A stretch of DNA of 64,000 nucleotides from Betaproteobacteria bacterium (GCA_016713305.1 JADJPK010000005.1:62001-126000), one strand, 5' to 3'; counted from the stretch's first letter, positions 44,963 through 55,089 are shown. Made by a program: numbers and translations. The notes: generated by a model not told the origin, from the letters alone.

Positions 44963-47028
44963 TACACCCGCAGCAGTTCTTCCTTCCCGCCCAGCCAACG
45001 GTCCACGTGGCGTGCCGCGGTCTCGGGATGTTCGCGCAGCAGCGACTCCGCACGGTCGCGAGCCGCTTCCAGCAAGTCCACGTCGGCGATCAGATCCGCG
45101 AAGCGCAGCATGGGCGTTCCGCTCTGCCGGGCACCCAGCAGCTCCCCGGGACCACGCAGCTTCAGGTCCTCCTGGGCGATCGCGAATCCGTCGGTGTTCT
45201 CGAAGATGATCCGCAGCCTTGCCCGCGCCGTCTCCGACAGCGGTTGCTGGTACAGCAGCACGCACGCCGATTCCGCACTGCCGCGTCCCACCCGTCCGCG
45301 CAGCTGGTGCAGCTGGGCGAGACCCATGCGTTCCGCGTGCTCGATCACCATGAGCGAGGCGTTGGGGACGTCCACCCCGACCTCGATCACGGTGGTCGCC
45401 ACCAGCAGCTGTACTTCGCCCCGCTTGAACGCGTCCATCACGGCGGCCTTGTCGGTGCCGGAAAGACGGCCGTGCACGAGCCCCACACGCAGTTCCTCCA
45501 GCGTCGCGGAGAGCGTCGCGTGAGTCTCCACGGCGGTCGCCAACTGCAACTGCTCGGATTCCTCGATGAGCGGGCAGACCCAGTAGACCTGTCCGCCAGC
45601 AAGACAGGTGGAGCGGACCAGTCCGAGCACGTCGTCCCGCCGCGATTCGGACACGAGCTTGGTCACGATCGGCGTACGCCCCGGCGGCAGCTCGTCGATC
45701 ACCGACACGTCGAGATCGGCGTAGAAGCTCATGGCGAGCGTGCGCGGAATGGGGGTGGCGCTCATCATGAGCTGATGCGGAAGCTCGTCGCCTGCCGCGC
45801 CCTTGAGCCGCAGGGCGAGCCGCTGATGCACCCCGAAACGGTGCTGCTCGTCGACGATGGCGAGCGCGAGATTCGCGAACGCCACCTGCTGCTGGAACAA
45901 CGCGTGGGTGCCGACGGCGACGGCCGCACGGCCCGTCGCCACCGCCTCGAGCGCAGCGCGTTTGTCCCTGGCGCCCAGACTGCCCGAAAGCCAGGCCACT
46001 TCCAGTCCCAGCGGCGCGAGCCACTGGTGGAATTTCGCGAAATGCTGTTCTGCGAGGATCTCCGTGGGTGCCAGCACCGCGACCTGATAGCCGGCATCGA
46101 CGGCGGCCAGCGCCGCGAGTGCGGACACGATGGTCTTGCCGCTGCCGACGTCGCCCTGAAGCAGCCGCTGCATGGGAAGCGGCTGCGCGAGGTCGTGCAG
46201 GATCTCCGCCAGCGCTCGCTCCTGCGCACCCGTGAGGGTGAAGGGCAACCTCTCGCGGAGCTTCCCGGCCAGGTCGGAACCGGGCTTGAGCCGCGGGGCG
46301 CGGGTGGTGTCCCGCTTGCGGCGATGGAGGCGCATCGATAGCTGCTGGGCCAGCAGTTCGTCGAACTTGACCCGCCGCCACGCCGGATGTTCCTGCGACT
46401 CGAGCCGCTCGAGCGGCACATCGGGCGGAGGATCATGCAACAGCCGGATCGATGCTTCGAAGCCGGGCAGGCCCATCGAACGAAGCAGGGCCGCCGGCAG
46501 GGTATCGGAAAGATCGGCCTCGTCCAGACTGCGATGAACGGCCTGGCGCAGCGCGAACTGGGAGAGCCCGGCGGTCGTGGGGTACACGGGCGTGAGCCGG
46601 TCGGGCAGCGGCGTCGACTCCGTCACGACCCGGATGCGCGGGTGAATCATCTCGGCGCCGAAGAAGCCGCCGCGGATCTCGCCGCACAGCCTGACACGGT
46701 TGCCCGGCGCAAGCTGCTTCTGCTGGCTCGGATAGAAGTTGAGCAGGCGCACGACAACCTCGCCGGAGTCGTCACGCACCCGGGCCACGAGCTGCCGGCG
46801 AGGCCGGTACTTCACATCGCAATCCGACACCACGCCCTCGATCTGGCTCGCGAGCCCCGACGGCGCCCGTGCGATCGGCAGCACGCGGGTTTCGTCCTCG
46901 TAGCGCAGCGGCAGATGGAGTACGAGATCGAAGGCCCGGCGGACACCCAGCTTCGAAAGCTTGCCGGCGAGTGCCGGTGCGAACCCCGGCAGATCGCCTT
47001 CCCCTGCGGCCTTCTGCGTCGACGGCAT
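44962..47028 (-). CDS. recG: RecG, ATP-dependent DNA helicase
   Basis: Branch-migrating DNA helicase that remodels stalled forks and recombination intermediates. The 688-residue product has an OB-fold wedge domain at about 60-160 and two helicase lobes: Walker A in GDVGSGKT near 285, APTEILAEQH, the DEQH box in AIVDEQHRFGVHQR, SATPIPRTLAM, and in lobe two VGVDVPNASLMVIEHAERMGLAQLHQLRGRVGRG. The C-terminal motif region ending in LGGKEELLRV is complete. ridA follows upstream in the same direction 27 nt before the recG start. Confidence 0.97.
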   Translation of the reverse strand: MPSTQKAAGEGDLPGFAPALAGKLSKLGVRRAFDLVLHLPLRYEDETRVLPIARAPSGLASQIEGVVSDCDVKYRPRRQLVARVRDDSGEVVVRLLNFYPSQQKQLAPGNRVRLCGEIRGGFFGAEMIHPRIRVVTESTPLPDRLTPVYPTTAGLSQFALRQAVHRSLDEADLSDTLPAALLRSMGLPGFEASIRLLHDPPPDVPLERLESQEHPAWRRVKFDELLAQQLSMRLHRRKRDTTRAPRLKPGSDLAGKLRERLPFTLTGAQERALAEILHDLAQPLPMQRLLQGDVGSGKTIVSALAALAAVDAGYQVAVLAPTEILAEQHFAKFHQWLAPLGLEVAWLSGSLGARDKRAALEAVATGRAAVAVGTHALFQQQVAFANLALAIVDEQHRFGVHQRLALRLKGAAGDELPHQLMMSATPIPRTLAMSFYADLDVSVIDELPPGRTPIVTKLVSESRRDDVLGLVRSTCLAGGQVYWVCPLIEESEQLQLATAVETHATLSATLEELRVGLVHGRLSGTDKAAVMDAFKRGEVQLLVATTVIEVGVDVPNASLMVIEHAERMGLAQLHQLRGRVGRGSAESACVLLYQQPLSETARARLRIIFENTDGFAIAQEDLKLRGPGELLGARQSGTPMLRFADLIADVDLLEAARDRAESLLREHPETAARHVDRWLGGKEELLRV

Positions 47029-47055
47029 TCGCGCGCCCGCTCGCCCGCGGGACGG

Positions 47056-47433
47056 TCAGGGCTTCGCCAGGATCAGATCGATCTCGATCAGCGCCCCCTT
47101 CGGCAAGGCCGCCACCTGCACGGTGGAGCGCGAAGGGTAGGGTTCGCTGAAGTACTGGCCCATGATCTCGTTGAGCTTCGGGAAATCCGCGAAGTCCAGG
47201 ATGAAGACGGTGGCCCGCACGGCGTCGTTCAGCGATGCGCCTGCTTCGGCCGCGACTGCGGCAAGATTGCGGAACACCCGGTGGGCCTGGTTCTCGAAGC
47301 CCTGAACGAGTTCGCCGGTGGCCGGGTCGAGTCCTATCTGACCCGAGAGGTAGATCGCGCCTGAGGCGGCGATGGCCTGCGAATAGGTGCCCAGCGCCTT
47401 CGGTGCGCCGGTCGTGTGGATTCTGGTACGCAT
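47056..47433 (-). CDS. ridA: RidA family enamine/imine deaminase
   Basis: A 125-residue YjgF/RidA protein that hydrolyses reactive enamines and imines made by PLP enzymes. Conserved parts: APKALGTYSQAIAASGAIYLSGQI, AVRATVFILDFADF and SRSTVQVAALPKGALIEID with the arginine of the active site (YPSRSTVQV). ATG 47433 is preceded by GGAGGCAGC, so the 14 residues upstream in the frame are not translated. It heads an operon with recG and is divergent from kup. Confidence 0.96.
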   Translation of the reverse strand: MRTRIHTTGAPKALGTYSQAIAASGAIYLSGQIGLDPATGELVQGFENQAHRVFRNLAAVAAEAGASLNDAVRATVFILDFADFPKLNEIMGQYFSEPYPSRSTVQVAALPKGALIEIDLILAKP

Positions 47434-47568
47434 GCTGCCTCCATGACGGGTGTCTGGCGCCGATGGTATGCGCAACGCGCAGGCACCTCAACGGCGATGC
47501 GGCGGCGCAACACGCGGCAGAACCTTGGTGCTAACATCGCGCCCCGCTGCCCAGTCCACGGAGACTGC

Positions 47569-49518
47569 ATGTCGGATCCTTCTCAGGAATCGCCCGGGCA
47601 AGACGTCCCGCCCGCGGCTCCCGCACCCGTCGAACCACTCGACTGCGGCCACGCCCACAAGAGCAGTCTCCCCGCGCTCGCTCTCGGCGCGATCGGCGTG
47701 GTCTTCGGCGACATCGGCACCAGCCCGCTCTACACGATGAAGGAGGCCTTCGGCGGCCCGCACGCCGTGGGACTCAGCCACGACAACGTGCTGGGCGTGC
47801 TGTCCCTCATCTTCTGGTCGTCCATGATCATCGTGACACTCAAGTACGTCACGCTCGTCATGCGCGCCGACAACCGGGGTGAGGGCGGCATCATGGCCCT
47901 CATGGCGCTGGTGGTGGGGACCACGCGGGCAGGGTCCCGCAGCCGCTGGCTCCTCATGACCATGGGCATGTTCGGCGCCGCGCTGTTCTACGGCGACAGC
48001 ATGATCACCCCGGCCATCTCCGTGCTCTCCGCCGTGGAAGGACTCAACGTCGCCACGCCGGTCTTCGAACCGTACATCCTGCCGATCACCATCGTCGTGA
48101 TCATCGGGCTCTTCCTGGTCCAGGCGAAGGGCACGGCTGCCGTGGGGGCGTTCTTCGGGCCCATCACCGCCCTGTGGTTCATCGTCCTGGCCGCGCTGGG
48201 CATCGCGCAGATCGTCCTCAATCCGCACGTGCTGCTGGCTCTGAATCCGGCCTACGGTTTGGGCTTCTTCGCTGACAACCGGATGATCGGCTTTCTCGCG
48301 CTGGGCACCGTGATCCTCGCCGTGACCGGCGCCGAGGCGCTCTATGCGGACATGGGTCATTTCGGCAAGAAGCCCATCCGTCTCGCCTGGCTCACGTTCG
48401 TGGCGCCCGCGCTGGTGCTCAACTACTTCGGCCAGGGAGCCCTGCTGTTGCGCGACCCCGGCGCAGTCGAACATCCCTTCTTCCGCATGGTTCCGTCCTG
48501 GGCGCTCTACCCCATGGTGATCCTGGCGACCATGGCCACGGTGATCGCCTCGCAGGCGGTGATTTCCGGTGCCTATTCGCTCACGCGCCAGGCGATCCAG
48601 CTCGGGTACTGCCCACGTCTGGCTGTCCGGCACACCTCCGAGAAGGAGATGGGCCAGATCTACATGCCCTGGATCAACTGGGTGCTCCTCGCGGCGGTGC
48701 TTGCGCTCGTACTGGGATTCCAGTCGTCCAGTGCGCTCGCTTCCGCGTACGGGATTGCGGTGACGGGCACCATGGCCATCGACTCGGTGCTGCTGTTCTT
48801 CGTGTTCACGCGCCTGTGGAAGTGGAACAAGCTGCTGGCGCTCGCCGTTTCGGGGTTCTTCCTCACCATAGACCTCGCGTTCTTCAGCGCCAATTCGATC
48901 AAGCTGCTGCAGGGTGGCTGGTTCCCGGTGGCGATCGCGGCCGTCGTGTTCACGTTCATCTCCACGTGGCGGCGCGGGCGCGAGATCCTGTTCGCGCGCC
49001 TGCGTCCGGGCGCGATTCCGCTGGAGCCGTTCATCGACTCCCTGGCCATCAGCCCGCCGCCGCGTGTGGAAGGCACGGCGGTCTTCCTCACGGCGGGCAA
49101 GGAAGGTGTTCCCCACGCGCTGCTGCACAACCTCAACCACAACAAGGTGCTCCACGAGCGTGTGGTGCTGCTCACGGTCATCACGGAAGACGTGCCGTTC
49201 GTCCCCGAATCGCAGCGGCTGGAAGGGGCGTCCCTGGGCCACGATTTCTACCGGCTCACGGTGCGCTACGGATTCAAGGACGAACCCGATCTCCCCGCCG
49301 CGCTGCAACTCCCCAACACCCTGGGGCTGGAGTTCCAGATGATGACCACTTCGTTCTTCCTGTCGCGCCAGACCATCGTGCCGACGAACGCCCCCGGCAT
49401 GGCGCTGTGGCGCGAGAAACTCTTCGCGGCCATGTCGCGCAATGCCGGCAGCGCCACCGACTTCTTCCGCATTCCCACCAACCGCGTGGTCGAACTCGGC
49501 ACGCAGATCGAGATCTGA
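47569..49518 (+). CDS. kup: Kup potassium transporter
   Basis: Proton-coupled K+ uptake system of the KUP/HAK/KT family. The 649-residue protein has about 12 membrane helices after a 30-residue cytosolic N-terminus and a cytosolic C-terminal domain from about 475 (RGREILFARLRPGAIPLEPFID). The signature GVVFGDIGTSPLYTMKEAF occurs at residues about 44-62, and the second helix end has NRGEGGIMAL. Also present: GDSMITPAISVLSAVEG and GTGALYADMGHFG-like EALYADMGHFGKKPIRLAW. ATG 47569 was chosen over earlier codons because GGAGACTGC lies just upstream. Confidence 0.97.
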   Translation: MSDPSQESPGQDVPPAAPAPVEPLDCGHAHKSSLPALALGAIGVVFGDIGTSPLYTMKEAFGGPHAVGLSHDNVLGVLSLIFWSSMIIVTLKYVTLVMRADNRGEGGIMALMALVVGTTRAGSRSRWLLMTMGMFGAALFYGDSMITPAISVLSAVEGLNVATPVFEPYILPITIVVIIGLFLVQAKGTAAVGAFFGPITALWFIVLAALGIAQIVLNPHVLLALNPAYGLGFFADNRMIGFLALGTVILAVTGAEALYADMGHFGKKPIRLAWLTFVAPALVLNYFGQGALLLRDPGAVEHPFFRMVPSWALYPMVILATMATVIASQAVISGAYSLTRQAIQLGYCPRLAVRHTSEKEMGQIYMPWINWVLLAAVLALVLGFQSSSALASAYGIAVTGTMAIDSVLLFFVFTRLWKWNKLLALAVSGFFLTIDLAFFSANSIKLLQGGWFPVAIAAVVFTFISTWRRGREILFARLRPGAIPLEPFIDSLAISPPPRVEGTAVFLTAGKEGVPHALLHNLNHNKVLHERVVLLTVITEDVPFVPESQRLEGASLGHDFYRLTVRYGFKDEPDLPAALQLPNTLGLEFQMMTTSFFLSRQTIVPTNAPGMALWREKLFAAMSRNAGSATDFFRIPTNRVVELGTQIEI

Positions 49519-49563
49519 TCGTTATCGCCGCGATGGCGGCGGTGGGCCTGCGAAGGGGAGGCG

Positions 49564-49866
49564 ATGCTCGAACGGCTGGAGAAACTGCTGGCGGCAGGCA
49601 AGGATTCGGCGATGCTTCGCCTGAGTCTCGGCAGCGAACATCTGAAGCGCGGCGATGCGGCCGCGGCCACGGCACATCTCCGGAAGGCGGTCGAACTGGA
49701 CCCGCACTACTCCGCGGCGTGGAAACTGCTGGGCAAGGCGTGGGAGGCGGCAGGGCAGAAGTCCGCCGCCGCGGATGCCTACCGCCAAGGCATCCAGGTG
49801 GCGGACGCCAACGGCGACAAGCAGGCTTCGCGGGAGATGTCCGTCTTTCTGAAACGCGTCTCCTGA
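49564..49866 (+). CDS. Small TPR-repeat protein
   Basis: A 100-residue protein with two tetratricopeptide repeats (SLGSEHLKRGDAAAATAHLRKAVELDP and AAWKLLGKAWEAAGQKSAAADAYRQGI), a scaffold for protein-protein contacts. It lies 45 nt after kup with AGGGGAGGCG before the ATG and can be co-transcribed with it. Partner unknown. Confidence 0.82.
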   Translation: MLERLEKLLAAGKDSAMLRLSLGSEHLKRGDAAAATAHLRKAVELDPHYSAAWKLLGKAWEAAGQKSAAADAYRQGIQVADANGDKQASREMSVFLKRVS

Positions 49867-50001
49867 GGGAAGCGCCGCCGGGGCATCATCGGGACGTTGC
49901 GGTATGCGCGGCATTCCCGCCAGCAGGACTGCCACCGCAGGGGCCCTGCCGCGCGAACCCGCCGGAAGCGCGGCGATGAAGAATTCGTCTGCGTCGAGGC
50001 G

Positions 50002-51100
50002 CTAGTGGCGTGTCTTCGAATCGGGGAACATGTACACCTTGCCGCCCTTCATGCGCGGTTGCGGCGTCGAAGCGGGACGGCTCGTGGCGTCCGCCGCGGC
50101 GTCGAACACGATGGCGATCACCTTCTTCGAGGCGTCGCGGTAGCAGCGAAGCTTCAGCTGATCGATGTGCCAGTAAGGGTCGGCCAGCCTGTCGCAGCGC
50201 GAGTTCCATGAGGAAGCCGCCCGACGCCAGCAGGATGCGTCGCGCCTGATGTTCCGTCCCCTGAACCGCGCGCTGGAAGTCCGGAGCGCGCGAAGCATGC
50301 GTCTGTTCGAGCACGCCCACCACCACGGGACGCGCGGGTTCGCCCAGTTCGGTCCGCTCGAAACCCACGTTCACCACGAACGAGTCCATGCCCCGGTACG
50401 ACTCGATGTCGCACGTGTAGGCCTCGTGGTGGAAGACGAAGAAGCTCACCGCGGCCTGGCCCCACTTCAAAGCGGTCTCCACGGCGAAGGAGAGGTCCCA
50501 GCGCCCGGACTTGAGGTCGCCGACTTCGGCTTCCGTCCCGCCCTTCGACTGGCAGACGATCTTGAGCTTGCCGTCGCCCACATCGAACCCCGCGAATTCC
50601 TCGAAGTCAGAATGCGACATGTACTCGTAGGTCTCCTCCAGCCCGTCGCTCATCTCCCCGCGCTCGTAGACCACCTGCCCGTCGTAGCCATTGCCGTCGG
50701 GATAGCCGTATTCCAGCGAGAAGCGCAGCTTGGTGAACTCCGCGGAGAGCATGCGCACCAGGCCCAGCAGGGGAGTGCGGCTGGTGAAGAACTCGTAGGC
50801 CACGCTGTCATCGGCCTGGGACACGATGATGACCGGGTGGCTGGAATCGGCGTAGTCGCCCCAGCGTTCGCGCAAGTAGGCGCACAGCCGGCCCATGGTG
50901 CGGGCGGAGTCGGTGAAGAGCGGATCGGGAACGGGATCGAAATCGCCGAAGCGCAGGAACCAGTCGAGTTCGTTGCCCCAGCGTTCGCTTTCTTCGAGGT
51001 CGCGGCGGAATTGCGCGATATCGGCCGTGTCGCCGTTCACCCGCAGGATCTGCCGGCAACCGTATTCGTCTTCGGGTTCGAGATAGTCGTCTTCAGCCAT
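50002..51100 (-). CDS. Hypothetical soluble protein, interrupted by one frameshift
   Basis: About 365 residues after repair. I do not recognise a family. The N-terminus is acidic (MAEDDYLEPEDEYG), and the body is mixed alpha/beta with many aromatics (WGNELDWFLRFGDFDPVPD, HPVIIVSQADDSVAYEFF, LRFSLEYGYPDGNGYDGQVVYERGEM) and a Gly/Ser/Lys-rich stretch with no signal or membrane segment. Near 50198-50203 the frame moves by one base: GGFLMEL should continue as RCDRLADPYWHIDQLKLRCY and end MFPDSKTRH. The start ATG 51100 is chosen because the upstream 67 residues are low-complexity. It lies alone between the TPR gene and an HtrA-like gene on the same strand. Confidence 0.7.
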
Positions 51101-51254
51101 GGGCCTGTTCGAGCGGGGTACACGCACCGCAATGCCGGTCCGCGGTTGGAACTGGCGCGGCCGATGGAACCGCGCGCGCCAGAAAAGGAGGAACGGCGGA
51201 ATTATTGCATAGCGACATGGCAGGGTCACTCCGGGGACCGGCGCCGGCCCTTCG

Positions 51255-52385
51255 TCACGTGCCGGGCTGCAACGCCACCGCCACCTTGCGCTCCTGTCCA
51301 TCGCGCCGGACGGTGAGCTCGACGGTATCCCCCACTTGCAGTTCGTCCAGGCGGCTGCGCAACCGGTTTACCGAATCCACGGGCTGCCCGTTGAGGGCCA
51401 CCACGACGTCTCCGGGGATCACCGTGCCGCTCTGCGTGACCGTCACGCCCTTGAGCCCGGCCTGCTCGGCGGCCGAACCCGGCTCCACCCGCAGGATCAC
51501 CACGCCCTCGATGTCCAGCAACCGCGAGAGGCGGCGGTTGAGCTCCTCGTCGATCTGCACGCCCAGGCCGGGGCGCACGTACCTGCCTTGCGCGATGAGT
51601 TGCGGCACCACCCGGTTCACCGTGTCCACCGGGACGGCGAAGCCGATGCCGGCACTGGCGCCGCTGGGACTGTAGATGGCGGTGTTGATGCCGATGAGCC
51701 GGCCGGCGGAATCGACCAGCGGGCCGCCGGAGTTTCCGGGGTTGATGGCGGCGTCGGTCTGGATGAGGTGTTCGATGGGCCGTCCGGCTTCGCCCGCGAG
51801 CGCCCGGTCCAAGGCCGAGATGATGCCGGTGGTGAGCGTCCAGTCGAGACCGAAGGGGTTGCCGATGGCGAAGACCTTCTGCCCCACCTTGAGCCCCCGG
51901 CTCTCGCCGATCGGCACCGGGGGCGGCCGCTTGAAGCCCACGCCGATGCGCAGTACGGCGATGTCGTGCGACGGGGAGGCTCCTACGAGGGCGGCGTTGT
52001 AGTTGCGCCCGTCGGCGAGCTTCACCGTCGCCTGGCTTGCCGACTGGATCACGTGGAAGTTGGTGACGACGTGGCCGGCTTCGTCCCAGATGAATCCCGA
52101 CCCCGTCCCGCGCGGCACCGTGAAGACATTGCGTGTCCAGAAATCCCTCACCTGGCTTGCCGTGCTGATGAACACCACCGAATCGCGCGTGCGCTCGAAC
52201 AGCTCGATCGTGCTGCGTTCGTCCGACGCCAGTTCGCCACGCGCCAGTACCGCCCGGGGCGTTGCGTCCGGTGCGCGGATGAACAGCGATTCGAGATAGG
52301 GGAGCCATCGCCAGAGCACCATGAGCAAGGCTGCGGCGATGAAAACCCACGCGAGGCGGAAGAAGAAGCGGTCCAGGGTCGGCAT
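51255..52385 (-). CDS. Membrane-anchored HtrA-type serine protease (DegS/AlgW-like)
   Basis: A 376-residue periplasmic protease. The N-terminal helix (LAWVFIAAALLMVLWRWLPYL) acts as a membrane anchor. The trypsin-like domain has the catalytic triad His in VTNFHVI, Asp in SHDIAVL and Ser in INPGNSGGPL, and one PDZ domain follows (residues about 275-370, EGVVILRVEPGSAAEQAGL). Single PDZ plus anchor matches DegS/AlgW, sensors that cut anti-sigma factors after misfolded porins are bound, but no rseA or rpoE is near. It may instead act as a general quality-control protease. ATG 52385 follows no strong ribosome site. Confidence 0.93.
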   Translation of the reverse strand: MPTLDRFFFRLAWVFIAAALLMVLWRWLPYLESLFIRAPDATPRAVLARGELASDERSTIELFERTRDSVVFISTASQVRDFWTRNVFTVPRGTGSGFIWDEAGHVVTNFHVIQSASQATVKLADGRNYNAALVGASPSHDIAVLRIGVGFKRPPPVPIGESRGLKVGQKVFAIGNPFGLDWTLTTGIISALDRALAGEAGRPIEHLIQTDAAINPGNSGGPLVDSAGRLIGINTAIYSPSGASAGIGFAVPVDTVNRVVPQLIAQGRYVRPGLGVQIDEELNRRLSRLLDIEGVVILRVEPGSAAEQAGLKGVTVTQSGTVIPGDVVVALNGQPVDSVNRLRSRLDELQVGDTVELTVRRDGQERKVAVALQPGT

Positions 52386-52661
52386 GAGATCGAGGAACGG
52401 GCGATGTCAGCGGGTAAGGGCGACAGCGGTGCCGCGGCCCGAAGCGGGGGCCTGCCCGGAACCTCCCGGCTCGCCCCCCGAAAGCACCCGGGGCGTGCCG
52501 CAGGTGCCGGAGTAATATACCCGCGCTCTGCGGCATGGATCGCACGGTCGGGGCATCCCGGGGAACTCGGGCATCCTGCACCGGTGCGCAGATCGGGGAA
52601 GGCAGTGGTCGGCCGCCGCAGGGCACGGAGCGGTTTCGAGGAAGCAACGCGGTTCGGATGC

Positions 52662-53330
52662 ATGGCAGATATCGTGATTTTCGGAGCAGGCGAGGTTGCC
52701 CAGGTTGCCAAGGCGTACCTCGACCTCTACGCACGGGATAGGGTGGTGGGATTCACGGTCGACGCGGCCTATCGCGGCTCCGATACGTTCCTGTCCCTGC
52801 CGCTCGTGGACTGGGAGCGGTTGGACGAGCGGTTCCCGCCCGAGAACGTACGGCTTCTCGGTCCGCTGAGCTACGCGCGCATGAACGATCTGCGGGCCGA
52901 GCGCTATCTGGAGGGCAAGCGGAGAGGTTATGAATTTGCTTCCTTCGTGCACCCCGGTTCCCACGTCCATGCGGCACGAATCGGCGAGAACAGCTTCATC
53001 CTCGAAAACAATGTGATCCAGCCGTTCGTCGACATCGGCGTGGGAGCGCTGGTGTGGAGCGGCAACCACATCGGCCATCACGCGAGCGTCGGGGACTTCT
53101 GCTTCTTGGCTTCCCACATTGCCATCGGAGGTGGCACGAGCCTGGGCGAGCGGTGCTTCGTGGCGGGGCAGGTCGGCATAGAGAGTCGTCTGACCATTGG
53201 CCGTGCCAGCTTCATTGGTTCCGGAGCGATCGTCAAACAGGATCTTGCCGACGAAAGCGTCGTTCCCGGCCCCCACGACAGGCCGGCCCGTTACTCGAGT
53301 GCCAGGTTGAAGCGCCTCAAGTTTCGCTGA
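52662..53330 (+). CDS. NeuD-like sugar O-acyltransferase (left-handed beta-helix)
   Basis: A 222-residue acyltransferase. The N-terminal part has a Rossmann-like opening (IVIFGAGEVAQVAKAYL) typical of the NeuD/PglD family, and the rest is a hexapeptide left-handed beta-helix (HVHAARIGENSFILENNVIQPFVDIGVGALVWSGNHIGHHASVGD). The catalytic His lies in GNHIGHHA. Such enzymes acetylate amino-sugars of capsules and O-antigens. The last 14 nt overlap the end of the opposing radical SAM gene. With its neighbours (sulfotransferase, GT2) it suggests glycan decoration. Confidence 0.9.
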   Translation: MADIVIFGAGEVAQVAKAYLDLYARDRVVGFTVDAAYRGSDTFLSLPLVDWERLDERFPPENVRLLGPLSYARMNDLRAERYLEGKRRGYEFASFVHPGSHVHAARIGENSFILENNVIQPFVDIGVGALVWSGNHIGHHASVGDFCFLASHIAIGGGTSLGERCFVAGQVGIESRLTIGRASFIGSGAIVKQDLADESVVPGPHDRPARYSSARLKRLKFR

Positions 53331-55089
53331 TGGCACGCGGCGCGGCGTTCCTGCCGGCCGCCGCGAGGGGCTGTGCACGAAACGCCATGGGCATCCCCGG
53401 CTCTTCCTGCTCCGGAACCGTTCGATCCGAACCCGCCCTCTGCGGGCCGTCGTGCGACAGGAAACGGATCTGATCTTGCTCGAACAGCCGCGTGAAGTGC
53501 CAGTGCTGAGCGCATTGCGACAGGAACTGCTGGAGGGAGAGGGCCTGCCTGCCGAGCGGCCGGTTCTGCCTCCAGTAGATGGCCAGGTACGCCGCCCCGA
53601 GGGCCTTGAGGCGGCCCTTGCTCCGCAGATGTCCGATGAGGCGCCAGAGGAGCGTGGCCGTCGCTACGGCCCCCCGCAAAGTGCCGATCAGCGAACGCTT
53701 GCGTCCGGTAGCCCCCATCGCACGCTGCCGCTGCCGGAACTTCTCCGATTCGCAATAGCCGCGATAGAGCCTGCCGAAGTACACGCAGGGGTCGTATAGC
53801 CTGCGGATGAGCCCTTCGTATCCGTGGACGAGCTCCTCCGCGGACATTCTCAGCGGACGGAATTCGACGCCCCGCACGGCCCCGGACAACCTGCCGGCAT
53901 CCCTGAGGCGCGCGTGCAGGGGTGTGGAAGGGATCGGCTGCAGGATCGCGATCGACGCCTGGGCAATGCCGGAGCGCTCGATGAAATCGAACTGTTCGTC
54001 GAAGATGCCCGCGTCGTCGTGATCGAAACCCACGATGAATCCGCCGAGCACCACGAGACCGTGTTCGCGGACTCGGCGGATCCGCTCCAGCATGTCGATG
54101 GAGTGGATGTTCTGGTTCTTGCGGACTTCCTCGAGACAAGCCTGGCGCGGCGATTCGATCCCGATGAAGACCGCGGAGAAGTTCGCCTCCGCCATCAGTT
54201 CCATCAGCTCTGGATCTTCGGCGAGATTCAGGCTTGCCTGGGTCGTGAGGCGCAACGGATAACGCCGCTCGCGTTGCCAGCGAACGATCTCCTTCAGAAG
54301 TGCCTTGGCCTGGTTCTTGTTGGCGATGAAATTGTCGTCGACCAGAAAACAGCTGGAGAACCCGGCGTCCAGCACCGCTTCGAACTCGGCGAGCACCTGG
54401 TCAGGAGACTTGAGCCGGGGACGACGTCCGAACTGGGTGATGATGTCGCAGAACTCGCACAGGAAGGGGCAGCCTCTCGAGAACTGCACTGCCGCGCGCC
54501 AGTAGGCGCCCTTCCGCAACAGGTCGTACCGGGGAACCGGAACACTGGACATGTCGGTTCGCCCATCCTGTTCATAGCGTCCGGCGGACCGCTCGCCCGC
54601 GGCCACGCATTCGATGAATTCCGGCCAGGTCCGTTCCGCCTCGCCGATGAAGCGAACGTCGCAGTGATTCTCGAAGGGCGTCTCGTCGGCCGTGACGGCG
54701 GGGCCCCCCACCGCCAGCAAGCCGGGCAGATCACGCAGCTCCTGCAGCAGGCCCAGCATCCTGGGACGTTGCACCAGCATGCCGGTGATGCCCACGATGT
54801 CGAATGGGCGCAGTGTTTCCGCCGCGACTTCTTCGATGTTTTCGTCGAACAGCACGACTTCGTGGCCGGCCGGCACGAGGGCCGCAAGCAGCGGCAGCGC
54901 GGGGGGTGCCATCGCGGCGCGCACTCCGTTGCCGATGATGGGCAACGCGAAGTCGAAGCCGTGAAACCCGGGCGGCAAACGCGGATTGACGAGCGCGATG
55001 GAGAGCTTCCGTGGGCCATCGCAAGTCCCGGCCGTCGAGCGATTCCGCCTGGTGGATTCCGCCGGTTCGTGCGGCGAGTTCCCGGTCAT
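53317..55089 (-). CDS. B12-binding radical SAM protein, DUF4070/HpnP-like
   Basis: A 590-residue radical SAM enzyme. An N-terminal cobalamin-binding fold (about 28-150: PRLPPGFHGFDFALP, VVLFDENIEE, GITGMLVQRPR) is followed by the SAM core with the cluster motif CPFLCEFC near residue 208, where the three cysteines hold [4Fe-4S], and then FLVDDNFIANKNQAKALL, AVFIGIESPRQACLEEV and GFIVGFDHDD. This arrangement is that of the hopanoid methylases and related DUF4070 proteins, which transfer methyl groups to unactivated carbon. The C-terminal 150 residues are basic and unlike HpnP. The substrate is not evident, a lipid or glycan head group being plausible. ATG 55089 was chosen. Confidence 0.9.
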   Translation of the reverse strand: MTGNSPHEPAESTRRNRSTAGTCDGPRKLSIALVNPRLPPGFHGFDFALPIIGNGVRAAMAPPALPLLAALVPAGHEVVLFDENIEEVAAETLRPFDIVGITGMLVQRPRMLGLLQELRDLPGLLAVGGPAVTADETPFENHCDVRFIGEAERTWPEFIECVAAGERSAGRYEQDGRTDMSSVPVPRYDLLRKGAYWRAAVQFSRGCPFLCEFCDIITQFGRRPRLKSPDQVLAEFEAVLDAGFSSCFLVDDNFIANKNQAKALLKEIVRWQRERRYPLRLTTQASLNLAEDPELMELMAEANFSAVFIGIESPRQACLEEVRKNQNIHSIDMLERIRRVREHGLVVLGGFIVGFDHDDAGIFDEQFDFIERSGIAQASIAILQPIPSTPLHARLRDAGRLSGAVRGVEFRPLRMSAEELVHGYEGLIRRLYDPCVYFGRLYRGYCESEKFRQRQRAMGATGRKRSLIGTLRGAVATATLLWRLIGHLRSKGRLKALGAAYLAIYWRQNRPLGRQALSLQQFLSQCAQHWHFTRLFEQDQIRFLSHDGPQRAGSDRTVPEQEEPGMPMAFRAQPLAAAGRNAAPRAISET

